A stretch of 64,000 bases of DNA. Source: Amblyornis subalaris (Eukaryota > Chordata > Aves > Passeriformes > Ptilonorhynchidae). The stretch is taken from the NCBI GenBank assembly GCA_018881555.1, contig JACAXG010000050.1, positions 4,712,001 to 4,776,000 on the forward strand, written 5' to 3'. Below, piece after piece: positions 1 to 10,156 of this stretch; position 1 is the first letter of the stretch; every line of letters begins with the position of its first letter. The notes below the pieces were generated by a model. That model worked only from the letters and a program-made list of their open reading frames with translations. It did not search any database and was not told the DNA's origin. A program made the translations under genes and the position numbers.

Positions 1-992
1 TAGCAAAGAAAAAAAAAACAAACAAAAAACCAAAACCAAAACCAGGCCAACCAACCAACAACAACAACAAAAAGCAGCAAACACGAATAAAGCCAGCAAG
101 GGAAATTAGAACCCCAGCCAGCTGAACTAGCACACTTCACCGAGAGCAGGAGACGGGAGATTTGGCAAAACAGATCTGCAGGAGGGTTGTTCTGTCTTAC
201 ACTGTTTTCCTCTTTTTTTTCTTACTTTTTTCTTCACAGAGGAAAGAAGAAAAACTACCACAAGCAAAACCGCATCACAACCAAATCTGGAAAAACAAAA
301 CAAACAAAACGAAAAAACACCAGACCACAAAAAACCCAAACCATAAACCGCACTCGAAAACTTTAGTGAATTCCCTTGGAAGTCCCTGTTACCAGGGGAG
401 CCGCCTGTGACCGGTCTTCACGGGTGACAAGCTGGGGTGGGAAGCATGCATGCACTCTCTGGGCTACCTTGGGCCGCCGCTGCACTGCCGCAGCCAGGTT
501 TGGAGCGGGAAATTTCGGAGGTGACGCTGTGCGAAAGGAAAGAAAGGAAAAACCCGGAAAAAAGAAGGAAAAAAAGCCCCAAACCGATTTCATCGTCTCC
601 TGGTAGCTGCGAACACTACAATGACAACCATGTCTTTTTTTTTTTTTCCCTTTTACATACATTTTAAGGAATCATTTACATTTGATTACCATCAGCGGCA
701 TTATTATTATTATTATTATTATCATTATTATTATTATTATCATTCTTTTTACAACAGGGACTTTTTTTTTCCAGTTTAGTATAATAAGAAAACATCGCCC
801 GAGGAGCCGGGTAGAACATTACCTTTGCAAGGTCCTTACTACACTAATCCTGTGTTACAGGGGGCTTGGTGGGTGGGGGGCAGCGGGGGCAGGTCCGGCG
901 GCNGTCCGAGGGGGGACCGGCCGCAGCCCCCTCTCCGTCCCTGGGAGCGCCGGCTCCGGCGCAGCCCCAGCGGCCGGGGGAGCCCCGCCGAG
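1..992 (-). other. OLIG3 3' UTR / downstream flank
   Basis: This is noncoding DNA immediately after the OLIG3 stop codon, so part of it must be 3' UTR. It contains an A-rich stretch (about 5-75), an (ATT)n microsatellite (700-744) and T-rich runs near 635-650. No AATAAA or ATTAAA hexamer was found on the minus strand. The cleavage site therefore uses a variant signal or lies beyond the window edge. The only AATAAA noticed (86-91) is on the wrong strand. Confidence 0.5.
700..744. repeat. (ATT)n microsatellite
   Basis: About 15 trinucleotide units of ATT, interrupted twice by ATC. It lies in the OLIG3 3' UTR/flank and is likely length-variable. Confidence 0.9.
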
Positions 993-1814
993 TCACTTCA
1001 GGAGGTCCTTGGTCTCCCCCGAGATCCTGGCCATGTTGGAGGCGGTGAGGGCCGAGAGGTGGGGCGGGGGAGGCATCTGGCAGATGGTGCAGGGGCACGG
1101 CAAGCCCGCCCAGTGCTGGAAGCCGCTGCCCAGCTGCAGGGTGGGGGGTGTCGAGGGGGTCTTGAGCAGGGAGTGTGGGGGCCGGATGGTGCCGATGGCC
1201 GGCAGGGAAGCGGAGAGGGAGGAGGAGGTGTTGGCGGAGGACAAGGCACTGCCGAGGATGGGGTGCACCTGGTGCACGGTGCCGGCGGCGTGGGGCGGGT
1301 GCCCGGCGGAGTGTCCCACGGTGCCGCAGTGAAAGGCCGAGTGGTGCCCCCCGTAGATTTCCCCAACTAGCCTCTTCATCTCCTCCAGGGAGCTGGTGAG
1401 CATCAGGATATAGTTTCTGGCTAGCAGGAGGGTGGCGATTTTGGAGAGTTTTCTCACAGAAGGTCCATGAGCATAGGGCATCACCTCCCGCAGTCCGTCC
1501 ATGGCGAGGTTGAGGTCGTGCATCCTCTTACGCTCCCGGCCGTTGATCTTCAGCCGCAGCTGCTGCAGGTCCTGCTCCGAAAGCTGCTTCTTGATTTTGT
1601 ACTTGCTGCCTTCCCCTCCGGCCTTGGAGCCGTTCCTGGCGAGGCCTTCCCCGGACATCTTCTGCACCAGGTCGTTCTGGGTGGAGGAGACAGAGTTGAG
1701 CCGGCTGTCTTGGTGGTGGTGATGGTGGTGGTGGTGGTGGTGGTCTCTCAGGTACATCTCATCCATGTCTGGCGAGGAAGCTCTGCTGGAGACAGAGCTG
1801 GAGTCAGAATTCAT
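993..1814 (-). CDS. OLIG3: OLIG3, oligodendrocyte transcription factor 3 (bHLH), complete, single exon
   Basis: This encodes a 273-residue nuclear bHLH transcription factor. Visible parts: a Ser-rich N-terminus starting [10 protein letters not shown], a run of ten His at residues 25-34, a lysine-rich linker (71-77), and a bHLH at about 86-140. The basic region is [13 protein letters not shown], followed by helix 1, a loop containing YAHGPSVRK, and helix 2 from [11 protein letters not shown]. The conserved C-terminal half includes [18 protein letters not shown] and ends in DLLK. Family members dimerise and bind E-boxes; OLIG3 acts in dorsal spinal cord and hindbrain progenitors (family knowledge). 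The length is close to mammalian OLIG3 (about 272). The ATG at 1814 has A at -3 and is the first ATG in its frame: the frame stays open upstream to about 1997 but contains no ATG. No introns, frameshifts or missing bHLH residues were seen. OLIG2 is the nearest alternative, but the N- and C-termini fit OLIG3. Confidence 0.97.
   Translation of the reverse strand: MNSDSSSVSSRASSPDMDEMYLRDHHHHHHHHHHQDSRLNSVSSTQNDLVQKMSGEGLARNGSKAGGEGSKYKIKKQLSEQDLQQLRLKINGRERKRMHDLNLAMDGLREVMPYAHGPSVRKLSKIATLLLARNYILMLTSSLEEMKRLVGEIYGGHHSAFHCGTVGHSAGHPPHAAGTVHQVHPILGSALSSANTSSSLSASLPAIGTIRPPHSLLKTPSTPPTLQLGSGFQHWAGLPCPCTICQMPPPPHLSALTASNMARISGETKDLLK
1713..1742 (-). repeat. poly-histidine codon repeat within OLIG3
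   Basis: Ten consecutive His codons (residues 25-34), nine CAC and one CAT, form an almost pure trinucleotide repeat inside the coding sequence. Histidine-rich sequence at this position is a family feature, but repeat length is prone to slippage. Confidence 0.93.
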
Positions 1815-2070
1815 TGTATTCGGGCTTCTGAGCAAGAAACTCTTCCCTGCTCTGGAGGTGGCGGAACAAGGCAACTCTCCTTCAAAAAGCAACAAAAACG
1901 AAGCGAAAAAGAAATAAACAGACGGCAGGGTCTGCCAGCGAAGGGCTGGAAATGCTGGAGGAAGAGGAAAAAGCCCCTCAGTCCCCTCTCTCTCCAATCT
2001 CTCCTCTCTCTCTCTCCACCCGGTTACTCAGCCTGTTTACAGGATGGCTAGTTAGTATATGCTTGGACTA
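1815..2070 (-). other. OLIG3 5' UTR (inferred)
   Basis: This is the sequence between the start codon and the position about 25-30 bases downstream of the TATA box. On the sense strand it is rich in GA/AG repeats (about 1979-2020). The CDS frame is open through the proximal half but has no in-frame ATG. The exact transcription start is inferred from the TATA position only. Confidence 0.5.
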
Positions 2071-2092
2071 ACCTCAGCCTGAAAAAGAGGGG

Positions 2093-2100
2093 CTTTTATA
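2093..2100 (-). promoter_or_regulatory. TATA box of OLIG3
   Basis: The minus strand reads TATAAAAG, a consensus TATA box, about 280 bases upstream of the start codon. It predicts transcription start near 2065-2070. It is followed at once by a pyrimidine stretch ending in CAG, which could alternatively be read as a splice acceptor (see findings). Confidence 0.7.
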
Positions 2101-2380
2101 GAGCTGCAGCAGAGAGCAGAGACAAAAGGAGCCCTCCTATGTATAATGGTCTAGTTAGGATGACGTGCCATTATTCAGGGCGGTGCGCTTTGACTGTCCC
2201 ATTTAGCAAGGACCCCTATTCATATTCATTGTGGTGCCACCCGGGACACCTCAGCCACGGACCATCAGGAGTCAAGGAGACACAAAACCCCTCTGATTGA
2301 CACCGCACACTCATCGCTCCGTGTGCGCGCCTTCTCCTCCCCCTGCCTCCTCATTTCCAATATAAAACCTCATCCCGTCT
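2101..2380 (-). promoter_or_regulatory. OLIG3 proximal promoter region
   Basis: This is non-repetitive sequence just upstream of the TATA box, bounded on its far side by the CpG island. Visible motifs are a CRE-like half site TGACGTG (2161-2167), paired AT-rich CCATTAT-type motifs (about 2145-2175), POU-like ATTCATATTCAT (about 2218-2228) and a PBX/MEIS-like TGATTGACAC (2294-2303). Motif density and position suggest a proximal control region. No motif has been shown to be functional. Confidence 0.45.
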
Positions 2381-3490
2381 ACAGTAGGGAGGCAGGGGGC
2401 TGCTAGGGGCTGCGCGCCTGCTCGGGGCCGGCCCACAAACCCCGGTCGACGGCGGCAGCGGGCAGAAGCCGCCCAGGGAAGTCCCTCTGCTACGGCGGGA
2501 GGTGTTGGGGGACGTCGGTCGCCCCCGTCCTGCAGCATGCCCTGCTCCAGCCGCCGCTCCACGCTTTGTTTGCTTTTCCCTCCCCCTTTCCCTGACTCCC
2601 CCGGCCGGGGTGTGTGGTGCGGCATCGGCTGGCCCCCGCCTGGGCGGGCTGGCCGCAACTGCCTCGTACCTGGGTCGCCGCTTTGTCTAAATGAGCGATG
2701 ATGACTCGGGCATCAGCCGGGGAAGGTGCGGGCTGGGAAACCCGCCTCCCCCCGGGCCAGTGACTCCCCTTAAATAAACGGGGAAAGCCAGGGTGCGGCG
2801 GCAAGCCGGTGTGCTTGGCGGCGGGAGGGGTGGCCGGCAGCCCCTGGGGTTCCGCTGACCTCGGGCTGCGGCGGGAGGGCGGCGCGGTGGGGCGGCCGGA
2901 GCAGCCGTCGGCGGGACCGAGAGGGCCGGGCCGGACGCAGGCGGGAAGGGGAGCCAGCTCGGGGGGCTGCGAACATCCCCAGGCGTTCGCGCCAGTAAGT
3001 AGATGGGTCCCGGACACCGGCCGCAGCCGACGGTGGCGTGGGGAAGGGAGGAGGGTGCGAAGGGCCGAGGTGGTGGGGGCTCGGCCGGGCAAGGCAGGCG
3101 GGGCACCCGGGGCGGGTGCCACCACCGCAGCTCTCGGCCGAGCACCATCTCTGCCTCTGCTCCGAGTGCGGACTGAGCCGGCGTGGCCGCCTGCGGGGTC
3201 TGCCGGGCTGGGGAGGTGAGAATGCCCCTGCGGGGACGGGGGCAGGAGCAGCCTTCGTGTCAAGGGAAGGGCGTGTGGTCCTCCACCGGATCTTCCCAGC
3301 CCCCGGTGGTGCGTACGCGGTGAGTGCGGGGCTGTCAGCCAGGGCGGGACGGGAGCCACCCGCGTCGGACGGGCCCTGGAACTCCCGGAGCCGGCCCTGG
3401 TGCCCTGCTCTCTAGGGGGAAACCGACGGGCTGAGTGTCCGCCTTCCAAAAGGTGCTTAGGGCCCCGAAGAAATCTCCTTGGCGGGACCT
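2381..3490. promoter_or_regulatory. CpG island upstream of OLIG3 (part 1)
   Basis: This stretch is very GC-rich with frequent CpG dinucleotides. Long open frames on both strands here (up to about 320 codons) are an effect of low stop-codon frequency and show no recognisable domain. CpG islands are typical of developmental regulator promoters and Polycomb targets. A consensus splice donor (GTAAGTAG) occurs on the + strand at 2995. Confidence 0.7.
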
Positions 3491-3634
3491 CGTTCCTCCA
3501 TAGTGCCCAGGCCCCGAGGAGGGCGAAGAGTCAGAAAAAGAGGGATATTTTCGTCCGACTGTGTTTAATTGTGGTTAACTTGCTGAGCAAAATTAAAGCC
3601 TTCTGATTCTAGCACTGTCAGTAAATCCTGCGGT

Positions 3635-3955
3635 GAGAAGGAAAAGAGAAAAGAGAAGGAAAAGAAGAAAAAAGAAAAAAGGAAAATAAAATAAGAGAAA
3701 AGAGAAGGAAAAGAAGAAAAGAGAAAAGAGAAAAGAGAAAAGAAAAGAGAAGAAAAGAGAAGAAAAGAGAAGAAAAGAAAGAAAAGAAAAGAAAAAAGAA
3801 AAGAAAAAAGAAAANAAAAGAAAAGAAGAAAAGAAAAGAAGAGAAAAGAAAAGAAAAGAAAAGAAAAGAAAAGAAAAGAAAAGAAAAGAAAAGAAAAGAA
3901 AAGAAAAGAAAAGAAAAGAAAAGAAAAGAAAAGAAAAAGAGAAAAGAGAAAAAAA
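3635..3955. repeat. polypurine tract, (AAAAG)n-rich low complexity
   Basis: About 320 bases are almost purely A and G on the + strand, ending in a regular AAAAG repeat of about 20 units (3843-3938). A few T and one N interrupt it. It sits between two CpG-rich blocks upstream of OLIG3. The long Phe/Ser/Leu frame on the opposite strand is a product of this composition. Confidence 0.95.
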
Positions 3956-4039
3956 ATATAGTTTAGGAGAACATATCAAAAGTAACTGAACGCGACCTCG
4001 GCTTTATCCCGCTTCCACTGCGAAAGGCGTAACCCCCCC

Positions 4040-5340
4040 ACACACTTTTCCTCAGCTGACAGGTTTGCAGGACATACAGGCAGGAAACTTGGCCGGGCCC
4101 GGAGTCCGCAGCACCGTCCGCCCCCACAGAGCCGGGCGCCGCCGGTCTCCGCACCCTGCGGAGCCTCTCTCCTGGTGGCTCCCGGGGGCTGCCCGCTCCT
4201 CTCTGAGTCCTTTTCTCCCGTAGAGCCGGGGTGAAGCGAGTGAACAAAAATTGATACGGTGACGGCGACAGCGGCAGAAAAACGCAGAGGATCGAGGAAA
4301 AACCTCGGCCCCGGGATTGGAGGCTGCTCGGGCGGCGACAGCTCCCACCCCTCGCCCCCGCGTCCGCCGCTCCGGAGCAGACCCGCAGCCGGGTTTGGGG
4401 AAGTTCAAGTCCGATGGGGACAGAGAAGAGGAAGGCAAAACGATGCCGTCGGGGGAAGCAACAGGAGGGGTCCTGTCCTCACCTCCGGCAGGGCGAGCTG
4501 CTCCAGCGAGTCCCGCTTCCCTCCGGGCTTGGGGTTTCGTCGGGATGGGGCCGGGGGACGATGCCGGACTACGGAGCCGCCGGTGCACCTCGGGGCGAGA
4601 GGGGAGGGCGCTGGGACGGGAAGGAAAGGTCGGCTTGTCACTCGAAGGAATATTACTAATAATTTTCTCTCCCCTTCCCCGGCGATCTCGTTGTTTCCCG
4701 ACACCCCTGGCTCGGCTGCGCGGACCAGTCCCGCCTGCACTGCCGCAACATCCTCCTCACGGGACGGGGCGGCGGGACTCGGCTCCACTCGGGGTCGCCT
4801 TAGGGCAAAGGAAGGATTTGGGAAAGTTATGCAAGGTTAAATCCCGAGCACAGGGAGGCTCGCCAGGAAAGTCGTTTCGGAAATACGCAGCACTTCTCCA
4901 GCACGATTGCTGATCGTAACATTGCCTGGCGCGTCCAGCCTCCCTCGCTGCTTTCCTTTGCCGCTCGAAAGAAAGAAAGAAAGAAGGAAAGAAAGAAAGA
5001 AAGAAGGAAAGAAAGAAAGACAGGCAAGGTCTCAGCACAGGAGAGCGGTGCGTGGGAATCGTCTCTCGTGGGCGCAGGCACGTGGGAGAAGACCCGCCCG
5101 GACACTTTCGGGCTGAGCCGGCGGAGAGCGGCGGGGCCGGCCCGTCCTGGCGGCGGCGGGCGGTGGGTGCGCTGGGCGGGCGGGGGTCCGCTCTGCCCCG
5201 GGGCGGGCCGGCTGAGCTCGCCGCTGTCGCTCCGCACCGGACAAGTGCCCGCCATCCCCTGGCCAGGGGCATTCGGGATAGGGCTGCGCAGAAGTGCCGG
5301 TTCAGTCAACAGCGAAACTGCCCCCGACGGCACAGCAACG
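4040..5340. promoter_or_regulatory. CpG-rich region upstream of OLIG3 (part 2)
   Basis: GC- and CpG-rich DNA continues after the polypurine tract, most strongly at 4080-4210, 4290-4640 and 5080-5280. Several overlapping long frames occur on both strands, with no domain and no agreement on one frame. A smaller CpG-rich patch follows at about 5515-5645 and carries a minus-strand GTAAGTAG donor at 5620. Confidence 0.6.
4969..5022. repeat. (GAAA)n / (GGAA) microsatellite
   Basis: Imperfect tetranucleotide GAAA/GAAG repeat, about 13 units, purine-rich on the same strand as the tract at 3635-3955. Confidence 0.92.
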
Positions 5341-5649
5341 AAATTAACCCCCAGCAGTTAGAAAACCAAATGTTTTCCTATTCGGGGAGTCGGAGAGGGT
5401 GAAAAATACGGCTAAGTGGTAGCTGCATCAAATTAACATGCTCTATCCCACCTTTTAATTCCTATTTTCATAAAGGCAGAGAGATTTGTTGAGGAGGGAA
5501 ACGTGCTTTTTCTGGAAAGACAAACTGCTCGGAAGACTCAGAGTACCAGGGGCGGGAGCGTCCCATCCCGCACAGCCCCGGCACCGAGCCGGACCGTGGG
5601 AAACTCAACCCGCTACTTACCCGGGGAACGCTCACAGGGCGGATTTTGG

Positions 5650-8600
5650 GTTTAGAGGCTACTCCAAATGGAAATTGTGGATTTTCAATTATTGGATTTT
5701 AGTTAATGGATGCACTTTAGGCAGTGACCGATTTAGAATTATCATAGAATTTGGTATGGAAATTGGATGTACTTTCCTCTTGCATAGTGTCACTATGACA
5801 GAATATTAAATCTTGTGCTCCCCTTGACTTTGTGGACCTGGCCAGCAACCTAAAATCTAATTCGTGACATGAAAACTGTTTACACCAGTGTTATGTATTT
5901 TTCTTTTGCGTTTATTAGAAGCCTGTTTGTTTTTATGGTTCATTGCTATTAGTTTTTGCTATGTCTGCTTGTTTTTAATTTAATTTGGACATTTGACAAC
6001 CGTGCTTTCAGTATAAAAATAGTTATAACTGTTAGCACCATAATAAGGTAGTTGTTGATGCTTTTGAAGAAGCCCGGATCACTGCATTACAAGAAAGCTC
6101 TCAGCTGGCTCTCTGTAAGAGAAGTGCTGCTATGAAGGGGTCATGCTGCACCACACTGGGTGCTAAAGCTGAAATTTGCTTGTTTCTAAACGGTGTGCAT
6201 TTTACTTTAGAGAGGACGGCCGAGATTCTCGAACTGCGTGCTGCTTTTGCTGAAGAGATACTAATGGATTTCATTTAGATTGACGGTAATAACTCAGATT
6301 GATAGCATCTTGTCATCTGACACTTTGACATCGCCAAAGTGAATAGGCTGAAAGACTGTTTTAGTCCTTGTGTTTATCACGAATTTGCTTTCTGGTAGTA
6401 GGGCAATATGAGGACAATGACTGGAAAGGGAAGAAAAGGCTGTCCAGGCTGCTGTAGTCAAGTTCTGCAATCAGATAGACCCGGAGATAATATTTCTCTG
6501 CCTAGACACAGAAAAATTCTTCTCTATTCATATAATTTTACATTCGTTGGCAACAAGAGGTCAGAACAAATTTTCCCCATTTTTTAAGTATGAAACTGGA
6601 GTCCTTACTGATATCTCCAAAGTATTCTGTGGAAGACACCAGGATCAGGTCCATACCAGGCACTGCTTCTGGAGATAATTTAAACTTAAAGGAAAAAACT
6701 GACAGACATTCCAGTGAAGTTAATTAAGGATGACATTTTATTTTCTGTATTTAAATACTGATTTTCAAAACTTCTGGAAGAGATATGGCACAAAACCTTA
6801 GTAATAAAATCTAAAAAGTCAAAGACTAATTAATTAGAGATGTGCAAATTGCTAATTCTCTGATATATGACATTTGCTACCAAAAGTAGGAAATCCGTTT
6901 CCACAAAACATAAAAAACACTTAATCTACAGTTTGCGTGTAATTCTTTTTTTTGTTTTTCTGTAGTGACTGCACCTGAAGCCTGCATTTCATACAGAGAA
7001 AAGATTCTAGAAAATCAGTTTGAATGTTTCTACAGCTATCAGGCATGCCATAGTATTAGCCAACTGTGAAATATTTTGCCGTCTTTGGAATTTCAGAAAA
7101 AAAAAAAAAAACCAAAGCAAACCTGTCAGTATTGTTGAATATGCATCCACTAAATAGTTTAATTTTAGCTGGTTGGTAAAACTTGCATTACCTCCAAAAT
7201 ACAGCCACAGAGCTGAGACTGTGATACACATTTCGCATATGCAGCGCTCAGACAGTGGTGCACACTTCAGACATGCCAAATGCGCTAAACCTGAGAGTCC
7301 TAGCAAAAAAACTTGTCATATAGTTTGGAATCACGTCTGACTTGTCACAATGTTGAAAGACAATAATGCTGCTCAAAGGCCTGTGTTTATTTTCTCTTTT
7401 GCCTTTATGTTCTGGCCCACATTCACACCTAAAATATTAACATTCTCAAATGAGCAAGTTTTCTTTTTATTTCTGTCCTTCCACATCACTTGCCACTGTT
7501 TGCATTCTTATTACTGTGAACTTTCCCCATCTATTACACTTGATACCGAAACTCACACAATGACTTTTAAGAACCTTCTCCCTCACTGCTTTATTAGATA
7601 GTTGTTGATTACCATGTCAGTCTTTAAGTCACATAGGCTGCTTAAATATCAGCTGTAAACAGGGCAGGAGATAGATACACAGTACAGGAGATCTCCCCTC
7701 AAGCTCCCCCCAAATCCTCCCCATCAGAAACCCCAGATGCGCTGCTGTTTAGTAAGCTTCTCAAATATTTACAGTTATCTCAGTATAAAAGCATTGGTAT
7801 TGTAACAAATAAATATTGAAATGTTTTGCCATCTCAGAAAGAAATAAGTTTAGTGCAATTTTGTTTTCATAGTTATAGTGAAAACAAATAAAGTCATAGA
7901 AATTATTGAATAATTCTTCCACTATGCATTCAAAAGCATGGAAGACTCACTAAAGAGAGAGAGAAAAAATCCTTGTCTCATTTTGTATCTCAATTTTAAA
8001 CAATGCATGTTTCCAGTGAATATTTACAGGTTAATAATAGGCTAGTACAAATTCTGGAAGACCCAACAAAAATTATCTGCAGTCTATTCACAACCCTTTG
8101 CCATGTCTCAGTGTTTGGGGATGGGCGTATGGGCTGCCTTCACCACCCTTGAATAGAAGTCTATTGTGTGGGCTTGTTCCATTGGGATCAATGGGACGAC
8201 ATGTGCAATGAGATGCTAATGAACACCAGAAACGATGGTAAAATCTGGCCTGGCTAAGGCATAAGGCTGTTTTTATAAATCACTTCTGAGTCTCTTGCTA
8301 TACTTCTTTCAGCTGAGCTGTTGAAACTTTAAATATTCGGGGAGGCTTGATTATGTAAGTTTTTTGCATCATTTAAATCACATTTTCCCAGCCTTACAAT
8401 GCGAATAATTCTCCATTCTCATCTTGTTCAAAGTTGCAGCTGAAGGCAGTCTGTTTTCAGTGACAATTGCACAGTTAATGTAAATGATTCCAGAAATGGA
8501 AAATAAAATACACTGGAGGAAAATAACATCAAACACAAGTATGAAGGAGAAGAATGATGGTCAGAAATCAGGCACGTGGGAAAGGATAGTGTTGGTAGCA

Positions 8601-10117
8601 CGTAGCCTAATGGTTGTTGCCCCACCACATCTGCAGGAGTGCCCCTTCAGAAATGTTCATGTCTCACATCGGGGGGTCACAGTCCCAGGCCCATCTCAGA
8701 GAAGCCCCCAGGCAACAGTGCAACTGCAGGGGCAGTTGTGCCTGGTGAGTGCTTAAGGCCAGGCACAAGGCTGCGGTGCTGTAGGAGATGGGTGGTTTTC
8801 TTGGTCCTCCCTTCAGCCTGGGCTGGGACATAGCATGTGTTGTTTGATCGGAAAACCTACAAGCCTATGGATATAACACTGGGAGACTGTAATTCTTGGC
8901 AGCTTGAGCAGGCTTAGAAGTGCTCAGACACAATAGTAATGAGGATCATAAAAGTCCCACCTCTGTCTCTTAAAAGAGAGAGCAAGGGAAAGAAGACAAG
9001 GTCCACCAAAACCATCTTTTCTCACCAGCTTATGGCAAAGGTTAATTATTAACTATCGAAACAGTGACAAACTGTGGTGTTTGTTTGCTTATTATGAGGC
9101 CTGTCAGGGCCAGAACCAAACCTTACTGAAGCTGACTGATGTCTCTTGGTTTCAATAGACTCAGAGGTCAGGCCCCTAAAATTCAAATCACCAGTGCTGT
9201 TCCCCGCAATAAAGAACCAGTGAGCAATTTGAGGAAGCCCTTAATTACTCCAATGAGATCATTTAGTTTTTAAACAAAAATGCTTTAANTGGGGGCAGAC
9301 CCTTTCATATTTGTTTCCCAAAAAGGAAATTGATTAGCAAAATGTTAATAATGAGATTTTAAGAGAGCTGTGCCAGCCAAGCTCAGCTAAGGGAGCTCAC
9401 ATTTTCTCTTCAGCCACCAATGCTAAGCAAAACTGTTTTCAGGGAAGGACCCATGGATGAAAAGCAAGTCATCTTCTCTAGTCTGCTAATATCACTTCTG
9501 TAACCATTTTGCCTGTTATTCTTTTGAACCTGAACCAAAGATAAGTGTCCAGTAGCAGCATTTTAATGTATCCAGACCTAGCCTGAAGCCATTATCTCTT
9601 TGTCAGGAAGAAGCTTCCTTGCAGAGGTGCTTAGCTGGGTCCCTGGTAAAACACTAGTTTCACATGGAACTCAGTGGCTTCAGATACTACCAGCAAACTT
9701 AATTTAGAGAGGAAATACACGGGGCATGAACGATTCCTTGGTGGAAATTAGTGCTCCATGCCCTCTGCCTGGCTGTTAGAAATTCTGCTGACTGGGAGTG
9801 TGGGATGGAACAGGATCTTGGGAGCTACAGCCTCTTCTCAACCAGTTTGTACACAGCAAAACAAGCAGCTGGCACTGCTTCTAGGCTACCCCCTTTTTTC
9901 TTTCAGTTATTTTGTATACTCAGGAAGGTGAGTGTTCTAAGGTTCTTCCAGACACAAATAATGTATTTCTGGAGTGGGATGACACACGTAATCCACTCTT
10001 ACTAACAATAACTTCCTGTAGTACGGCGAGAACAACACACCCCAAAAATTTGGATACAGTGAGATGTGTAAAACCTTCACTAACGGGAATATTATGTAAA
10101 TAGCTTAGATAAATAGA
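5650..10117. other. noncoding desert segment
   Basis: AT-rich, mostly single-copy-looking DNA. No gene, tRNA or recognisable transposon was seen. It includes a poly-A run (7088-7102) and motif-rich stretches near 6200-6420 and 9060-9360 that could be regulatory. A 21-bp segment at 9907-9927 is flanked by good splice sites (see findings). Confidence 0.6.
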
Positions 10118-10118
10118 C

Positions 10119-10155
<37 letters not shown>
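10119..10155. repeat. (GATA)n microsatellite
   Basis: About nine perfect GATA/AGAT tetranucleotide units. Confidence 0.95.

Positions 10156-10156
<1 letters not shown>

Noticed and set aside
682..1370. Long + strand frames overlapping OLIG3 (up to 216 codons)
   Set aside because: They are antisense shadows of the OLIG3 coding sequence and (ATT)n repeat, with an N and no domain.
1815..1997. N-terminal extension of OLIG3 giving a 334-residue protein
   Set aside because: The upstream start is TTG, not ATG, and the first ATG in frame (1814) gives the family's conserved N-terminus.
2490..3449. 319-codon minus-strand frame in the CpG island
   Set aside because: Pro/Arg/Ala-rich translation expected from GC-rich DNA; several other frames are equally open and no domain is visible.
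3593..3979. 128-codon Phe/Ser/Leu frame
   Set aside because: Translation of the pyrimidine strand of the simple repeat.
4259..5333. Several overlapping frames of 170-200 codons on both strands
   Set aside because: CpG-rich composition lowers stop frequency; no two frames agree and no recognisable motif is present.
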